Shown: positions 43,473 to 53,995, counted from the stretch's first letter. The stretch: DNA of 64,000 nt from Planctomycetaceae bacterium (GCA_902630355.1 CACOUL010000001.1:62001-126000), one strand, 5' to 3'. Notes: generated from the letters alone by a model not told the origin. Numbers and translations: made by a program.

Positions 43473-44168
43473 CTAGAGTCGCCAATGAACATCCCGACCA
43501 AACAGTGCGGTTTCCGCACGCGCGATTGCGAGGCGATCTAAAAATAAATCACGGGGGATATCTTTCGCGCCGAAACTCAGCAAATGGGTGGTCATCTGCT
43601 GAATGTCGATGAGCGAAAATCCACCGGAACGCAAATGTTGAATCAAGGCGACGAGTGCAAGCTTCGACGCCCCCGACTCGTAAAAGAACATTGACTCGGC
43701 CGCGAACATACCACCAATCGCCACCCCATAGATCCCTCCGATCAATCGGCCCCGTGCACTTACTTCAACACTGTGCGCAACACCCATGCGATGCAAGCGG
43801 CAATATGCCTCGACCATCGACGGCGTGATCCACGTATTGCCGACTCGATCGCCGGCTTGACTGCAACCCTCAATCACCTCCTCGAACCGCTCGTCGGCGC
43901 TCACTTCCCACCGAGTACCTTTCAGCGTGCTCCGCAAGCGTCGTGGAATATGAAAATCATCAAACTCAATCACGGCGCGTGGATCGGGTGACCACCAGGC
44001 GAGGACCATCTCATCGGTCTCCTCGACACCCACCGGCCACGGAAAGATTCCATGTTGGTATGCGTCCAGCAGCACCTCCGGTTCGAGGATTCCGCCGACT
44101 GCGACCAACCCCTCGGCATCCGCCTCGTCCGGTCGCGGGAAATATCGGGGAACCGATTGAGAACCCAT
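43473..44168 (-). CDS. aat: Leucyl/phenylalanyl-tRNA--protein transferase
   Basis: About 231 residues from the ATG at 44168; the upstream frame to 44504 is unconserved and crosses the promoter of the next gene. Landmarks: RYFPRPDEADAEGLVAVGGILEPEVLLDAYQHGIFPWP, WWSPDPRAVI, CSQAGDRVGNTWITPSMVEAYCRLHRMGVAHSVEV, GGIYGVAIGGMFAAESMFFYESGASKLALVAL, and GFSLIDIQQMTTHLLSFGAKDIPRDLFLDRL. It transfers Leu or Phe from tRNA to the N-terminal basic residue of proteins, feeding ClpS/ClpAP degradation, in the cytoplasm. Single gene, divergent from the htrA-type gene. Confidence 0.95.
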   Translation of the reverse strand: MGSQSVPRYFPRPDEADAEGLVAVGGILEPEVLLDAYQHGIFPWPVGVEETDEMVLAWWSPDPRAVIEFDDFHIPRRLRSTLKGTRWEVSADERFEEVIEGCSQAGDRVGNTWITPSMVEAYCRLHRMGVAHSVEVSARGRLIGGIYGVAIGGMFAAESMFFYESGASKLALVALIQHLRSGGFSLIDIQQMTTHLLSFGAKDIPRDLFLDRLAIARAETALFGRDVHWRL

Positions 44169-44242
44169 AGTGCAAAACGAGAAAAAACGAGGATGAAAAT
44201 AAGATTTGCAAACAAACCCGATGCCTTGCCAAATGCACGGTA

Positions 44243-44248
44243 TATAAT
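44243..44248 (+). promoter_or_regulatory. Possible -10 box for the HtrA-type gene
   Basis: TATAAT sits 65 bases before the ATG at 44313, preceded by GCACGGTA. A good -35 is not seen at 16-18 bases upstream, so the match is only moderate. Confidence 0.4.
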
Positions 44249-44312
44249 ACCCCCGGGCACCTGTACCTTCCACATCGCCGATCCGCTGAATCAGAAAGCG
44301 TAGAGTGACCCG

Positions 44313-45461
44313 ATGCAAGAACAACATCCCGACGAAACGCCCACGCCGAGCACCTCGCTGAAACAACCGGTGGAACTGACCAGCACCCGACCAAAAGGAC
44401 CTTCCCCACTGCTGCGTATCTTTCCCCGTTTTATCCTTCTTCTGCTGATCCTCTCTATCCCCCTTTATGCCGAATGGATCGGTTACCTGATTACAAAGGG
44501 TCAAGTGCGAGCGACCCGCGATTCGCTCTCTGAGTTCAATTCGACCAGCTTTGCCGGCACCTCACGACTCGTCGCCGACACGATTGCGCGAAGCGTCGTG
44601 CACATCAGTATCTCGGGTGACGTTGGCGGCTATCATGGACAATCCGCGGGACAGGGATCCGGAATCATCGTCGACCCGGAAGGTTACATCTTAACCAATC
44701 ATCATGTGGTCGACCGAGCCGAACACATCACCATCACCCTCTACGATTCCACCAAACACAGAGCCACCTTATTGGGCATTGACCCGCGAACCGATCTTGC
44801 CTTGCTTAAAATCGACACTACGCTCTTGCATGCTGCTCGATGGGGCGAGAGCGATCAGCTCGCTCCAGGAGACCCGATTTGGGCGATCGGCAGCCCTTAC
44901 GGATTGGAACACAGCGTTAGTTTCGGAATCGTCAGTGCGCTGAGTCGTAACGGGATCGGCAGCGGGGGATACGACGGACTCATTCAAACCGATGCAGCGC
45001 TCAACCCGGGTAACAGTGGCGGGCCACTGGTCAACGCGCGTGGTGATCTCGTCGGCATTAATATGGCGATTGTCGGTCCCAGTAATCGCGGAATCAGTTT
45101 TGCGATACCGAGCAGTATTGCTCGCGACGTCTATCGACGATTGAAAACGAGTGGGTCACCCACCGGAGGCTGGATCGGTGTGAGGCTTCAATCAGCTCCC
45201 CGAGGTGCGCTCGCAGACACAGAGGCCTCGGGGGGTGCCATGTTCATCGACATTCTCCCCGACTCGCCTGCCGCAGCGGCCGGGTTACGACAAGGTGATA
45301 TCGTCACGGCATGGGGAGGCGAACTGGTCCTCTCGCCGCAACATTTTTCCAATCTTGTCGGTTCATCGCTTCCGGGCTCGTCGGTGGTCGCCGAGCTGAT
45401 CCGCGACGGTGAGACGATTTCCTTAACGGTGCGGATACGCGAAAAACCACGGGTTCGTTAA
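44313..45461 (+). CDS. Membrane-anchored HtrA/DegP-family serine protease with PDZ domain
   Basis: 382 residues. A basic N-terminal tail (1-35) precedes one hydrophobic segment (36-57), so the protease faces outside. The trypsin-like triad is His131 (TNHHVV), Asp161 (RTDLALLK) and Ser235 (GNSGGPL). SGPLVNARGDLVGINMAI and the loop GISFAIPSSIARDVYRRL complete the core. One PDZ domain follows at about residues 290-375, with GWIGVRLQ and AAAAGLRQGDIVTAWGGE. It should degrade or refold misfolded envelope proteins. It precedes dnaG with a 280-base gap holding two promoters. Confidence 0.92.
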   Translation: MQEQHPDETPTPSTSLKQPVELTSTRPKGPSPLLRIFPRFILLLLILSIPLYAEWIGYLITKGQVRATRDSLSEFNSTSFAGTSRLVADTIARSVVHISISGDVGGYHGQSAGQGSGIIVDPEGYILTNHHVVDRAEHITITLYDSTKHRATLLGIDPRTDLALLKIDTTLLHAARWGESDQLAPGDPIWAIGSPYGLEHSVSFGIVSALSRNGIGSGGYDGLIQTDAALNPGNSGGPLVNARGDLVGINMAIVGPSNRGISFAIPSSIARDVYRRLKTSGSPTGGWIGVRLQSAPRGALADTEASGGAMFIDILPDSPAAAAGLRQGDIVTAWGGELVLSPQHFSNLVGSSLPGSSVVAELIRDGETISLTVRIREKPRVR

Positions 45462-45505
45462 AGGGATCTCCGACACACCACGCAGGCGCCGCTGTCCCTG
45501 CATGC

Positions 45506-45533
45506 TTGTCATTTTTCCGCATTCTGAGATAAT
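45506..45533 (+). promoter_or_regulatory. Sigma-70-like promoter upstream of dnaG (distal)
   Basis: TTGTCA (45506-45511), 16 bases, then GATAAT (45528-45533). It lies about 210 bases before dnaG and may act with the nearer promoter. Confidence 0.55.
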
Positions 45534-45577
45534 TACGACGCTGCCAGGATGGCGGCTGCCAATGCTCCGGGTTCGCG

Positions 45578-45606
45578 TTGACCTGGGTTGGGCGCCGCGC
45601 TATAAT
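45578..45606 (+). promoter_or_regulatory. Sigma-70-like promoter upstream of dnaG-rpoD (proximal)
   Basis: TTGACC (45578-45583), 17 bases, then a perfect TATAAT (45601-45606). Transcription would start near 45613, giving a 5' leader of about 130 bases before the dnaG start at 45743. Confidence 0.75.
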
Positions 45607-45742
45607 CCGCGTCCCTGTCTGGATGACGGGACTCGGCCCCCGCAGTCGTGCCGAGGATTTAGGAGGGTCAAGGAAGACTCGTGCTGTGGCGCTCGATTGA
45701 TTGCGCATCTTCCTCGATCGGTAAGCGTCACAGGAGCTATCG

Positions 45743-47587
45743 GTGTCACAGGCATCGGCATCAGACGTCAAAGAGCAAGTCCGACAGGCGACTGACATTG
45801 TCGACCTCATCGGCTCATCGCTCACGCTGCGTCGTGAGGGACGACAGTACCGCGGTACTTGTCCTTGGCACGACGATACGCGGCCGAGCCTTCAAGTGAA
45901 CCCGGAACGTCAGAGTTGGAAGTGCTGGGTCTGCGATATCGGTGGCGATATCTTCAGCTTCGTCATGAAGCGTGATGGGCTCACGTTCCCCGAGGCGTTG
46001 GAATTACTGGCAGATCGAGCCGGCGTCACGCTGCAGCGACGTGGAAATGCGAAACACCACAACCAGAAAAAAGAGCTCTATCGCTGCGCCGCCTGGGCTG
46101 AAGAAGTCTACCATCGCACCCTCTTGGAAGACCCCGCCGGCGCACCGGCTCGCGAGTACCTTCAAGAGCGGAAAATGAGCGACGAAATGATTCGCCGATT
46201 CCGTCTCGGCTTCGCTCCCGACGACTGGAACTGGCTCATCCGGCAAGCGGAGCGGGACTCAATCCCTATCAACGAACTTTCGGTACTCGGCCTGGTAGCG
46301 ACTTCCTCGAGGACCGGAAGACCGTACGATCGATTCAAGGGCCGCGTTCTCTTTTCCATCCGTGACGCGCAGCAACGCCCGATCGCGATGGGCGGCCGAA
46401 TCCTCCCTCAATGGGCCGAACAGAATCCGGCAAAGTACATCAATTCTTCCGAGTCGCCGCTCTTTTCCAAAAGCCAATCTCTTTATGCCCTCGACGTTGC
46501 GAAAGACCACAAGACACCATCGGGCGAGACTCGATCAATGATTGTGATGGAGGGCTACACCGATTGTCTTGCCGCGCACGAATATGGGTTTACCAATTGC
46601 GTCGCCTGTCTCGGTACGGCGCTGACCGAACAACACGTGCAGTTGCTATCGCGTTATGCAGACCGCATTACCCTGGTACTCGATGGCGATACGGCTGGCC
46701 TCGCCGCCGCCGACCGTGCCCTTAATCTCTTTCTATCGGGCGGTCTCGAGTTACGAATTTTATCGCTCCCCGAAGGGCTCGATCCTTGCGACTACCTTCA
46801 GGACTCGGGTCGGGAGGCATTTTCAGAGTTATTGCGGAGTGCACCCGACGCACTCGAACATAAAATCAACATCACCACCCGCGGGAAAATGCCCGAAATC
46901 GGGACACACCAGGCGGCGAGCGCCCTCGAAGATATTTTGGTCACGATGGCCCGAGCGCCCTCGCTGCAAAAAGGCGGTGACACCAAGCACAAATTGCGCG
47001 AGGAGGCGATCCTGGCGCGCATCGCGCGCGATTTTCACGTGCCCGATGATACGATCCGCACCCGCCTGCGGGAACTCCGAGGTCAAAATGAACGGGTACG
47101 TTCTTCCACTGGCAGGTCGGTCGATCAGATTCCGCACGACCAGCCGATTCAAATTCGGGATCCGTGGGAACAGGAACTGCTCGAAATACTCCTGCAGGAA
47201 CCTGAAGCAGTTCTCAAGTGTGCCGAGTCCGTTACGCCCGACGAACTGAGCGACCCGGTGGCGCAGGTGATTTACCGGCAGGCAATTGTCATGGCCGAGG
47301 AGGGAACTACTCCCGATTTCTCCCAACTCATCACCGCGTTTGACAACCCATCGATGAAAAACTTACTCGCGACACTCGACGATCGTGGCTTAGCCCGCGG
47401 GGGGAGTGAACTCGCAAAACAACTCCCAGATCTCCTCGCCAGTCTCCATGCACGAACTGAACAATCGGCGCAACGTGACCGAATTGCAACGATGCGAGGT
47501 GGCGAAATTGCAGAGGATCGCAAACTGGAAATGCTTACTGAGATTATTGCAAACGAAAAAAAGAGATATGGGCAACCACCTCACTAG
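45743..47587 (+). CDS. dnaG: DNA primase
   Basis: 614 residues starting at a GTG seven bases after GGAG. N-terminal CHC2 zinc finger: CPWH and CWVC; RNA polymerase core and TOPRIM with EGYTDCLAAHEYG and LDGDTAGLAAADRAL metal-binding residues, and GLDPCDYLQ. The remaining ~200 residues form the helicase-binding part. It makes RNA primers for the replication fork. The gene is followed after about 105 bases by rpoD on the same strand, as in the macromolecular synthesis operon, but rpsU is absent upstream. Confidence 0.95.
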   Translation: MSQASASDVKEQVRQATDIVDLIGSSLTLRREGRQYRGTCPWHDDTRPSLQVNPERQSWKCWVCDIGGDIFSFVMKRDGLTFPEALELLADRAGVTLQRRGNAKHHNQKKELYRCAAWAEEVYHRTLLEDPAGAPAREYLQERKMSDEMIRRFRLGFAPDDWNWLIRQAERDSIPINELSVLGLVATSSRTGRPYDRFKGRVLFSIRDAQQRPIAMGGRILPQWAEQNPAKYINSSESPLFSKSQSLYALDVAKDHKTPSGETRSMIVMEGYTDCLAAHEYGFTNCVACLGTALTEQHVQLLSRYADRITLVLDGDTAGLAAADRALNLFLSGGLELRILSLPEGLDPCDYLQDSGREAFSELLRSAPDALEHKINITTRGKMPEIGTHQAASALEDILVTMARAPSLQKGGDTKHKLREEAILARIARDFHVPDDTIRTRLRELRGQNERVRSSTGRSVDQIPHDQPIQIRDPWEQELLEILLQEPEAVLKCAESVTPDELSDPVAQVIYRQAIVMAEEGTTPDFSQLITAFDNPSMKNLLATLDDRGLARGGSELAKQLPDLLASLHARTEQSAQRDRIATMRGGEIAEDRKLEMLTEIIANEKKRYGQPPH

Positions 47588-47692
47588 GAAGCACGCCCGA
47601 AGGATCGCGTAGTTCGCAACCCACGGATGGGAGACGATGCCGATCGACGTTTATCACTCTTATCGCGCAGGAAGCGCGGGGGGAGATGTACT

Positions 47693-49342
47693 GTGACCTA
47701 CTCAGACCCGGAACTCCGAAAGCTCATTCAAAAAGGCAAAAGCCAGGGATACCTCACCCACGATGAGGTCATCTCATACCTACCCGACGAGGAAATGGGC
47801 TCGGAGAAAGTAGATCTTCTTATTTCCGCCCTCGATGAGAGCCGGATCGACTTGCTGGCCTGCCCGCCTCACAGTGCCGCCGGACAGAGCGATTCAGCCG
47901 CCGAGGAGTCGGAGGACGATTCGGCGCCATCGCTCGAACTCGCCCCCCTCGAAGCCGTTAAGGGAAGTTCGGACCCGATTCGAATGTACCTCACACAGAT
48001 GGCGGAGATCCCGCTCTTGGAGCGAGAGGAAGAGATCGCCCTTGCTAAAAAGATTGAGATCACGCGCAGATCATTCAGGCGTTCGCTCCTCTCTTGCGGC
48101 TACGCGCTTGAGCAGACAATCGACTCCCTCGATAAGGTCCATCGGGGCATTTTACCGTTTGATCGTACCATCAAGGTATCGCTCACCGAACGGCTCACGA
48201 AAGAGCAGGTGCAAGCCCGCATGCCGCACAACCTCCCTACACTCCAACACCTAGTGAGCTCTGCGCGTGGTTGCTTCACCAAATTAATCAACCTGAGAAC
48301 ACACCGCCATGAGTGGACCGAATGCCGCAGTCGCTTTTTGCGGTTGCGTAAAAAATGCCTCACGCTGGTGGAAGAATTAAGTTTGCGATCACGCCGCATT
48401 CAACCGATGATCGCCCATTTGGAACAATCAGCGCAACGAATGAATCAATTGCGATCGCTTATTCGCCAGAATCGCAATAGCCCGCTGCTCGCGGCGCAAA
48501 CCACCAAATACCGTAAAGAGCTACACCGATTGATGATCGAAACCCAAGAGAGTCCGCGGAGCCTGACCAAGCGAGTCGAGAAGGTACGACGCCTTTACGA
48601 TGACTTTGAGGCCGTGAAGCGGCAACTCTCCGGCAGTAACCTGCGACTCGTCGTCTCGATTGCCAAAAAATACCGCAATCGCGGGCTCAGTTTTCTGGAC
48701 CTGATCCAAGAGGGCAATACGGGACTCATGCGTGCGGTCGACAAATATGAATACCGTCGAGGTTACAAGTTTTCGACCTACGCGACTTGGTGGATTCGTC
48801 AGGCGATCACCCGGGCAATTGCCGATCAGGGTCGTACGATTCGTATCCCGGTACACATGATCGACGTATTAACGAAACTTCGACGCGTGGCAAAATCGCT
48901 CGAACAGGAGACGGGCCGGACACCGACAACCGAAGAAACAGCCCTCGCAGCCGGCGTGAGCATCGAAGAAACTCAGCGGGTACTCGATATCGGACGACAT
49001 CCGGTGAGCCTTGACCGACCGGTCGGAGAAAGCGAAGATAATAGCTTCGGCGAGCTGATCGAGGACAGCACCTTCGACAACCCACTTCGACTTGCGAACC
49101 ACGGATTGCTGCGAACTAAAATCGATGAACTTCTCAAGACCCTTACCTACCGAGAGCGTGAAATCGTCCGGCTGCGTTACGGACTCGACGACGGTTACAC
49201 CTACACGCTCGAAGAGGTCGGACGTATATTCCGGGTCACCAGAGAGCGGGTTCGACAGATCGAAGCGAAGGCACTTCGCAAGCTGCAAAATCCCGTTCGT
49301 TGCGGCCGCCTGGAAGGCTTTCTTCCAGCCGAAGCGGCATAA
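47693..49342 (+). CDS. rpoD: Primary RNA polymerase sigma factor (sigma-70)
   Basis: About 549 residues from the GTG at 47693, preceded by GGGAG; a frame to 47627 is open but gives non-conserved sequence. Region 1.1-like N-terminus ([21 protein letters not shown]), region 1.2 ([22 protein letters not shown]), a long non-conserved region, region 2 ([60 protein letters not shown]), region 3 and region 4 ([46 protein letters not shown]). It directs the housekeeping promoters, including those upstream of its own operon. A strong terminator follows. Confidence 0.95.
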   Translation: MTYSDPELRKLIQKGKSQGYLTHDEVISYLPDEEMGSEKVDLLISALDESRIDLLACPPHSAAGQSDSAAEESEDDSAPSLELAPLEAVKGSSDPIRMYLTQMAEIPLLEREEEIALAKKIEITRRSFRRSLLSCGYALEQTIDSLDKVHRGILPFDRTIKVSLTERLTKEQVQARMPHNLPTLQHLVSSARGCFTKLINLRTHRHEWTECRSRFLRLRKKCLTLVEELSLRSRRIQPMIAHLEQSAQRMNQLRSLIRQNRNSPLLAAQTTKYRKELHRLMIETQESPRSLTKRVEKVRRLYDDFEAVKRQLSGSNLRLVVSIAKKYRNRGLSFLDLIQEGNTGLMRAVDKYEYRRGYKFSTYATWWIRQAITRAIADQGRTIRIPVHMIDVLTKLRRVAKSLEQETGRTPTTEETALAAGVSIEETQRVLDIGRHPVSLDRPVGESEDNSFGELIEDSTFDNPLRLANHGLLRTKIDELLKTLTYREREIVRLRYGLDDGYTYTLEEVGRIFRVTRERVRQIEAKALRKLQNPVRCGRLEGFLPAEAA

Positions 49343-49364
49343 CGCTCCATGCCCCAAGGCAATC

Positions 49365-49397
49365 AAGCCGCTGGCCCCAAGCCAGCGGCTTTTTTTA
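49365..49397 (+). terminator. Rho-independent terminator after rpoD
   Basis: AAGCCGCTGGC pairs with GCCAGCGGCTT around CCCAA and runs into TTTTTTTAT. It lies 23 bases after the rpoD stop. Confidence 0.92.
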
Positions 49398-49432
49398 TCT
49401 CTCCTCTCTCCCAGTGTACGAGGTGAAGCGGA

Positions 49433-50143
49433 ATGAATTCTACAAGCACAGACACCATGTCGATCCTTCACGGCATACTGAAAACGATCACCGACAAACA
49501 GCAGCAGTTAGAACGTGGCCCCCTACGCGTTGGTGCACATCAGCATCGGGTTGATAGCCTGACCACCGAGATGGAGACGGCACAGCAGAATCATCGTGAT
49601 TCGCGCATGACTGCCGATAACAAACAGTTGCAGCTGAAATCATCGGAAACAAAGATTGAGGAACTGCAAACAAAGCTCAACACCTGCAGCAGCAACCGTG
49701 AATACCAGGCACTACTCGAACAGATTGCCGCTGATCAAATGGCCGGAAGCGTGCTGGAAGATGAAATACTCGATGCACTGGAAACCGTTGACACGCTGGG
49801 CGAACAGGTAACCCTCGCCACCAAGACGGTCGAGGAGGCCAAGGGGAAATTGAAAGAAGAAACAGTTCAGGTCCAGGCTGAGGCGGAGGTGCTCCGCAGA
49901 GAAATCGAAGCACTTGAGGCCGAACTCGCTGAGGCAGAAACATCTCTACCGCCCGAGATTCGCCCCGATTACGACCGCATCGTGAAAACTCGAAGGGATG
50001 ATTCGATGGCTTCGGTCAATGATGGAATCTGCGAAGGCTGCTTCCAACAGATCACGCCGAATATGATCGCCCAACTGGCGCTTAAAGAGTCGGTCATTTG
50101 CACCTCCTGCGGGCGACTTTTGTATCCCGCATCGTCAGACTAA
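49433..50143 (+). CDS. Coiled-coil C4 zinc-ribbon protein (CdsZ/CT398-like)
   Basis: 236 residues. Residues about 15-185 form a long charged helical pair (DSLTTEMETAQQNHRDSR ... KLKEETVQVQAEAEVLRREIEALEAELAEAE), and the end is a C4 zinc ribbon: CEGCFQQ and CTSCGRLL. NREYQALLEQIAAD is a landmark of the zinc-ribbon domain family that in chlamydia regulates sigma-54 and type III secretion. In other bacteria the role is unknown. Cytoplasmic. It follows the rpoD terminator and has a 4-base tail overlap with the convergent glcF gene. Confidence 0.85.
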   Translation: MNSTSTDTMSILHGILKTITDKQQQLERGPLRVGAHQHRVDSLTTEMETAQQNHRDSRMTADNKQLQLKSSETKIEELQTKLNTCSSNREYQALLEQIAADQMAGSVLEDEILDALETVDTLGEQVTLATKTVEEAKGKLKEETVQVQAEAEVLRREIEALEAELAEAETSLPPEIRPDYDRIVKTRRDDSMASVNDGICEGCFQQITPNMIAQLALKESVICTSCGRLLYPASSD

Positions 50144-51414
50144 CCGCCCTTGATCTCGCCGAGCGTCCCGCGGTAGGCGGCATCGAGCAACTCGACCGTG
50201 TGTCTTACGCGAAGCGAACTGGCCAGATTCCGCAAGTGAACGTCCACCTGCGTCATACACCCGATGTTGCCCATCACCACCACGTCGGGCTCTGTACTCA
50301 GGATCGCCTTTGCCTTCCGCTCACCGAGACTGTTCGCCAGTTCAGGCTGCTCAAGCGAATACGTCCCAGCTGAGCCGCAGCAGAGATCGCTCTCCGGTAT
50401 TTCTACGAGTTGCACTCCGGGAATGCGCCTCAAAATTTCTCTCGGCGAGTTACGGACCTGCTGTCCATGCACCAGATGACACGCATCGTGGTACGCGACG
50501 CGCAGAGTGCCTTCCCAAGCCGGGGGATCCTTAATCCCGATATCGCAAAGATATTCGCTCACATCGAGGGCTCGAGTGGAAAACTCGGACGCCGCTCGCG
50601 ACTCTCCGCGCAACCACATCGGATACTCTTTCAAACCGGAACCGCACCCGGCCGCGTTCGTGATGACTGCGTCCACATCGTGTGGAAATACCTCGATATT
50701 TTTTTCCGCCATACGCCGGGCATCCTGCATCGCACCGGTATGCGCCGCCAAGGCACCACAACAGACCTGCTCCGGCGGCACGACCACCTCAATTCCGTTG
50801 ACCGCCAGCACCCGCATCGTCGCCATATTGATCTCCGGAGCCAGTACCTGCTGCGCACATCCCGAGAGCATCGCCACGCGTCCGCGTTGTGGTCCTTGTG
50901 CGGTCATGCACTCCGGCAACACCACCGCTGATGGTATTTGCTGCGGCACAAGTTGCGTCAACGCCCCAAAGCGACCAGGCATCCATCGCAACAACGGACG
51001 AAACCACATCGAGAAACGGAGTGCCCAGCGAAAACGGAAAGGGTAGGGGAGGGTGCGAAGAAGCATTGCCCGCAGGACTCTCGATGCAATGCCTCGTTTC
51101 CTCGTTCGCTCCGCGCGAGCGCGATAGAGCGTAATCAGGGCATCGTACTCAACTCCCGAGGGACAGGCGGTCACGCAGCCAAGACACCCGAGGCAACGAT
51201 CGACGTAGGGCGCCGCCGCGTCCGTTGTCAGCGACCCCTCAAGCACTTCCTTCATCAAGAAGATGCGTCCTCGAGGCGAGTCCATTTCTTCGCCCAGTTC
51301 CAAATAGGTCGGGCAGGCAGGCAGGCAAAACCCACAGTGGACGCACGCCTCGATGGCAGTTGCCATCGATCCTTCCGATTCACTCAAAGATTCCACTACG
51401 ATGCGATGCTGCAT
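50140..51414 (-). CDS. glcF: Glycolate oxidase iron-sulfur subunit
   Basis: About 424 residues from the ATG at 51414, four bases after the glcE stop. Two 4Fe-4S motifs are present: CVHCGFCLPACPTY and CLGCLGCVTACPSGVEYDALI. Two CCG domains follow, with CCGALAAHTG and CCGSAGTYSLEQ as the Cys-Cys-Gly cores, and NIGCMTQVDVHL near the end. It passes electrons from the FAD subunits to the membrane chain when glycolate or D-lactate is oxidised. The gene is the last of glcDEF. Confidence 0.93.
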   Translation of the reverse strand: MQHRIVVESLSESEGSMATAIEACVHCGFCLPACPTYLELGEEMDSPRGRIFLMKEVLEGSLTTDAAAPYVDRCLGCLGCVTACPSGVEYDALITLYRARAERTRKRGIASRVLRAMLLRTLPYPFRFRWALRFSMWFRPLLRWMPGRFGALTQLVPQQIPSAVVLPECMTAQGPQRGRVAMLSGCAQQVLAPEINMATMRVLAVNGIEVVVPPEQVCCGALAAHTGAMQDARRMAEKNIEVFPHDVDAVITNAAGCGSGLKEYPMWLRGESRAASEFSTRALDVSEYLCDIGIKDPPAWEGTLRVAYHDACHLVHGQQVRNSPREILRRIPGVQLVEIPESDLCCGSAGTYSLEQPELANSLGERKAKAILSTEPDVVVMGNIGCMTQVDVHLRNLASSLRVRHTVELLDAAYRGTLGEIKGG

Positions 51415-51418
51415 TAAT

Positions 51419-52492
51419 CTAGCCCGATTGGTTCGGGGATTTGTCGGTGAATTTTTGCTGTGGATCAAAAATACTGCGGAGTCGTTCCAAGAACAGATTC
51501 GGTACGTCCGGTATAAACGATGGCACCTCACCTCTCAGGACGACTCCGGGCAGCGATGCCAATTCTGGATCGGCAAGGTCGTCTGCGTCGCTGAAGCCGA
51601 GATAGAGAACGTTACCTCCACAGCCGTAGCGGCGGGCAATAGGCCGACTGAGACTACAGAAATATCGCTCAAGATTCCGAATCCGGCCTGGCGTAATTGC
51701 CAACTTCACAAGCGAACGCTGGTCGTGGACCCACTTGAACTCTTTGGCGGAACTCCAAATCGATTCGTCGTCGTCGTGCCGCTGAACCTCGCAACCCTCT
51801 GGCAGTGCGTCTTTAAATCGCTGAATCTTTTTTTCGATTGCTTCCGGCATGCCGCCAAGACGAGCCCACACGCTATCGGGCGGGCTCATGTCCAAGGAAA
51901 TCAGATCCCACGGCCCCATGGCGACCACTCCCATCACATCGACTGCCGCATTCGCGTCCCCACACCGCAACTCAAGCGTCACCATCGCCTTCGGCTTCGG
52001 AAAAACCTTGAAGGTCAGTTCCGTCATGACGCCAAAGCGGCCTTGCGCGCCAACCATCAATTTTGGCAAATCGAATCCTGCCGCATTCTTGACAACCTTC
52101 GCTCCGCCAACGAGCATCTCCCCGCCGCCGCTGATCATCTTCAGACTGATAATGAAGTCCCGTATTCCGCCGTATCTCCAACGCCCCGGCCCGGAAATTC
52201 CGCTGGCCACAGTGCCCCCAAGCGTTGCACCCGCCTTCGCCAGCGGCGGATCGAACGGCAGGTATTGCCCCTTCTCCGCGAGGGCCGCATCGATCTGGCC
52301 TATCGGTGTTCCTGCCAGTGCCGTCACCGTATATTCGTCTGCCCGATACTCGACAATTCCCGAAAGACGCCGCATCGAGACGGTCGGATTGTGAGAAAGA
52401 CCTGGCTTGCTGCCACCACCGACCGCGCGGACGACCTCGCTTGAGGTTACATGCTTTTTCAACTCGTCAATCGTGTTTACTTCAACCACCAT
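51419..52492 (-). CDS. glcE: Glycolate oxidase FAD-binding subunit
   Basis: About 357 residues from the ATG at 52492; a TTG at 52504 overlaps the glcD stop and is possible. FAD_binding_4 motifs: VRAVGGGSKPGLSH, DPPLAKAGATLGGTVASGISGPGRWRYGGIRDFIIS and GGAKVVKNAAGFDLPKLMVGAQGRFGVMTELTFKVFPKP are all in place. GlcE works with GlcD and GlcF in oxidising glycolate to glyoxylate. Middle gene of the operon. Confidence 0.92.
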   Translation of the reverse strand: MVVEVNTIDELKKHVTSSEVVRAVGGGSKPGLSHNPTVSMRRLSGIVEYRADEYTVTALAGTPIGQIDAALAEKGQYLPFDPPLAKAGATLGGTVASGISGPGRWRYGGIRDFIISLKMISGGGEMLVGGAKVVKNAAGFDLPKLMVGAQGRFGVMTELTFKVFPKPKAMVTLELRCGDANAAVDVMGVVAMGPWDLISLDMSPPDSVWARLGGMPEAIEKKIQRFKDALPEGCEVQRHDDDESIWSSAKEFKWVHDQRSLVKLAITPGRIRNLERYFCSLSRPIARRYGCGGNVLYLGFSDADDLADPELASLPGVVLRGEVPSFIPDVPNLFLERLRSIFDPQQKFTDKSPNQSG

Positions 52493-52500
52493 CGTGATGC

Positions 52501-53946
52501 TCAATTACGGAATATGATTCCCTCTTTCTCGAGTGGATGCAACCCAGGGGTCATCAGGGCCGGCGCCTCGCTGGAGGCGAGCATTTTACCGCGATTCGAT
52601 AATCGCTTTGGATCTACTGCATCGCGAAGCCGGTGCATGAACTGCGTATCTTCAGGCCCGTACATTTCAGAAAGATAGCTGAGTTTCTCCAGGCCGACTC
52701 CATGTTCTCCCGTGATCGAACCCCCAAGTGCGATACAAAGCCTCAGTATTTCGGCCGCACACTGCTCGGCCTTTTCGTAACTTCCTTCCACTCGTCCGTC
52801 GTAGAGGATAAGAGGATGCAAATTACCGTCGCCGGCATGGAATACATTGGCGACCCGGATGCCGTGCCTCTCGGAAATCGCAGTAATCTCCTCGAGCGCC
52901 TCGCCGAGCCTGGACCGCGGCACGACACCATCTTGCACAATAAAATCCGGGCTCAAACGTCCAGCTGCGGAAAATGCACTTTTTCGCCCCTTCCAGATCG
53001 TCATTCGCTCCTCGGCATTTTTGGCGGGGCGGATATCGAACGATCCGGACTGCGCGAGCAGACTCAGCAGCAGCGGCTTTTCCGCCTCCACCTCCTCGCT
53101 CAGACCCTCCAATTCCACGATCAGAACTGCCGCAGCGCCCTCCGGATACTCGGCTCCCACCGCTGCGTGAGCCGCTTCCATCGTGAGCGCATCCATGATT
53201 TCCACTGCGCCGGGCAAGAGCCCCGATGCGACCAGCAAAGATACCGCGTGCCCCGCTTCAGCCAAAGACGAGTAGGCGGCAATCACAGTGAAGAATGATT
53301 CCGGTTTCGGCAACAGTCGAACCGTAATCTCCAGCGCAATTCCAAACAGTCCCTCGGAGCCTACGAACATTCCGGTGAGGTCCGGCCCACAATGCTCCAG
53401 ACTCGACCCGCCCAACTCTTGAATTTCCCCCGTGGGAAGCACAATCTTTAATCCGAGGACGTGATTACTCGTCATCCCGTATTTCAGGCAGTGCGCACCT
53501 CCCGAATTAAACGCGACATTACCTCCGACCGTACAAACCGGTCCACTCGATGGATCGGGTGCGTAGTAAAGTCCGTCCGCCTCACAATGGGTTGATATTT
53601 TGGCGTTGATCACTCCGGGCTCGACAACCATACGGCGCTCGTCGGGCACGTACTCAAGAATGCGATCCAATCGATTCATTGCAATCACGAGACCGCCTTC
53701 CACCGGCACTGCACCGCCCGAGAGACTGGTGCCGCTGCCGCGCGCCAGAAAGGGAACGTCTTCTGCAGAACACAACGACACGGTCTTCACAACCTCGTCT
53801 GCAGAGAGCGGCAATACGATCCCCTTTGGTTTCGCGCGAAATGCCGTGAGACCGTCCGACTCGTACGGAAGCACCTCCGCCTCTTTCCAGAAGACTCGTT
53901 CCTTCGGATAGATCGAACAGAGTGCACGGTAGAATGGGTCAGCCAT
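52501..53946 (-). CDS. glcD: Glycolate oxidase subunit, FAD-linked oxidase
   Basis: 481 residues from the ATG at 53946. FAD-binding domain: [82 protein letters not shown], and [24 protein letters not shown]-terminal FAD-oxidase part: [17 protein letters not shown] and [12 protein letters not shown]. It oxidises glycolate or D-lactate and is the first gene of glcDEF. The next upstream gene, MarC, is separated by about 50 bases and is unrelated. Confidence 0.94.
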   Translation of the reverse strand: MADPFYRALCSIYPKERVFWKEAEVLPYESDGLTAFRAKPKGIVLPLSADEVVKTVSLCSAEDVPFLARGSGTSLSGGAVPVEGGLVIAMNRLDRILEYVPDERRMVVEPGVINAKISTHCEADGLYYAPDPSSGPVCTVGGNVAFNSGGAHCLKYGMTSNHVLGLKIVLPTGEIQELGGSSLEHCGPDLTGMFVGSEGLFGIALEITVRLLPKPESFFTVIAAYSSLAEAGHAVSLLVASGLLPGAVEIMDALTMEAAHAAVGAEYPEGAAAVLIVELEGLSEEVEAEKPLLLSLLAQSGSFDIRPAKNAEERMTIWKGRKSAFSAAGRLSPDFIVQDGVVPRSRLGEALEEITAISERHGIRVANVFHAGDGNLHPLILYDGRVEGSYEKAEQCAAEILRLCIALGGSITGEHGVGLEKLSYLSEMYGPEDTQFMHRLRDAVDPKRLSNRGKMLASSEAPALMTPGLHPLEKEGIIFRN

Positions 53947-53995
53947 GGGAATAAGCGTATCGATCTTCGGGTCGCATCGTGTCGGTCAACGGCAA

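Noticed and set aside
43473-44504. Extended aat start at 44504
   Set aside because: The extra 112 residues are unlike any transferase, and they cover the probable htrA promoter and the htrA start.
45743-49342. Possible rpsU or other small gene upstream of dnaG
   Set aside because: Reading 45462-45742 in all frames shows no S21-like sequence, only two promoters and leader.
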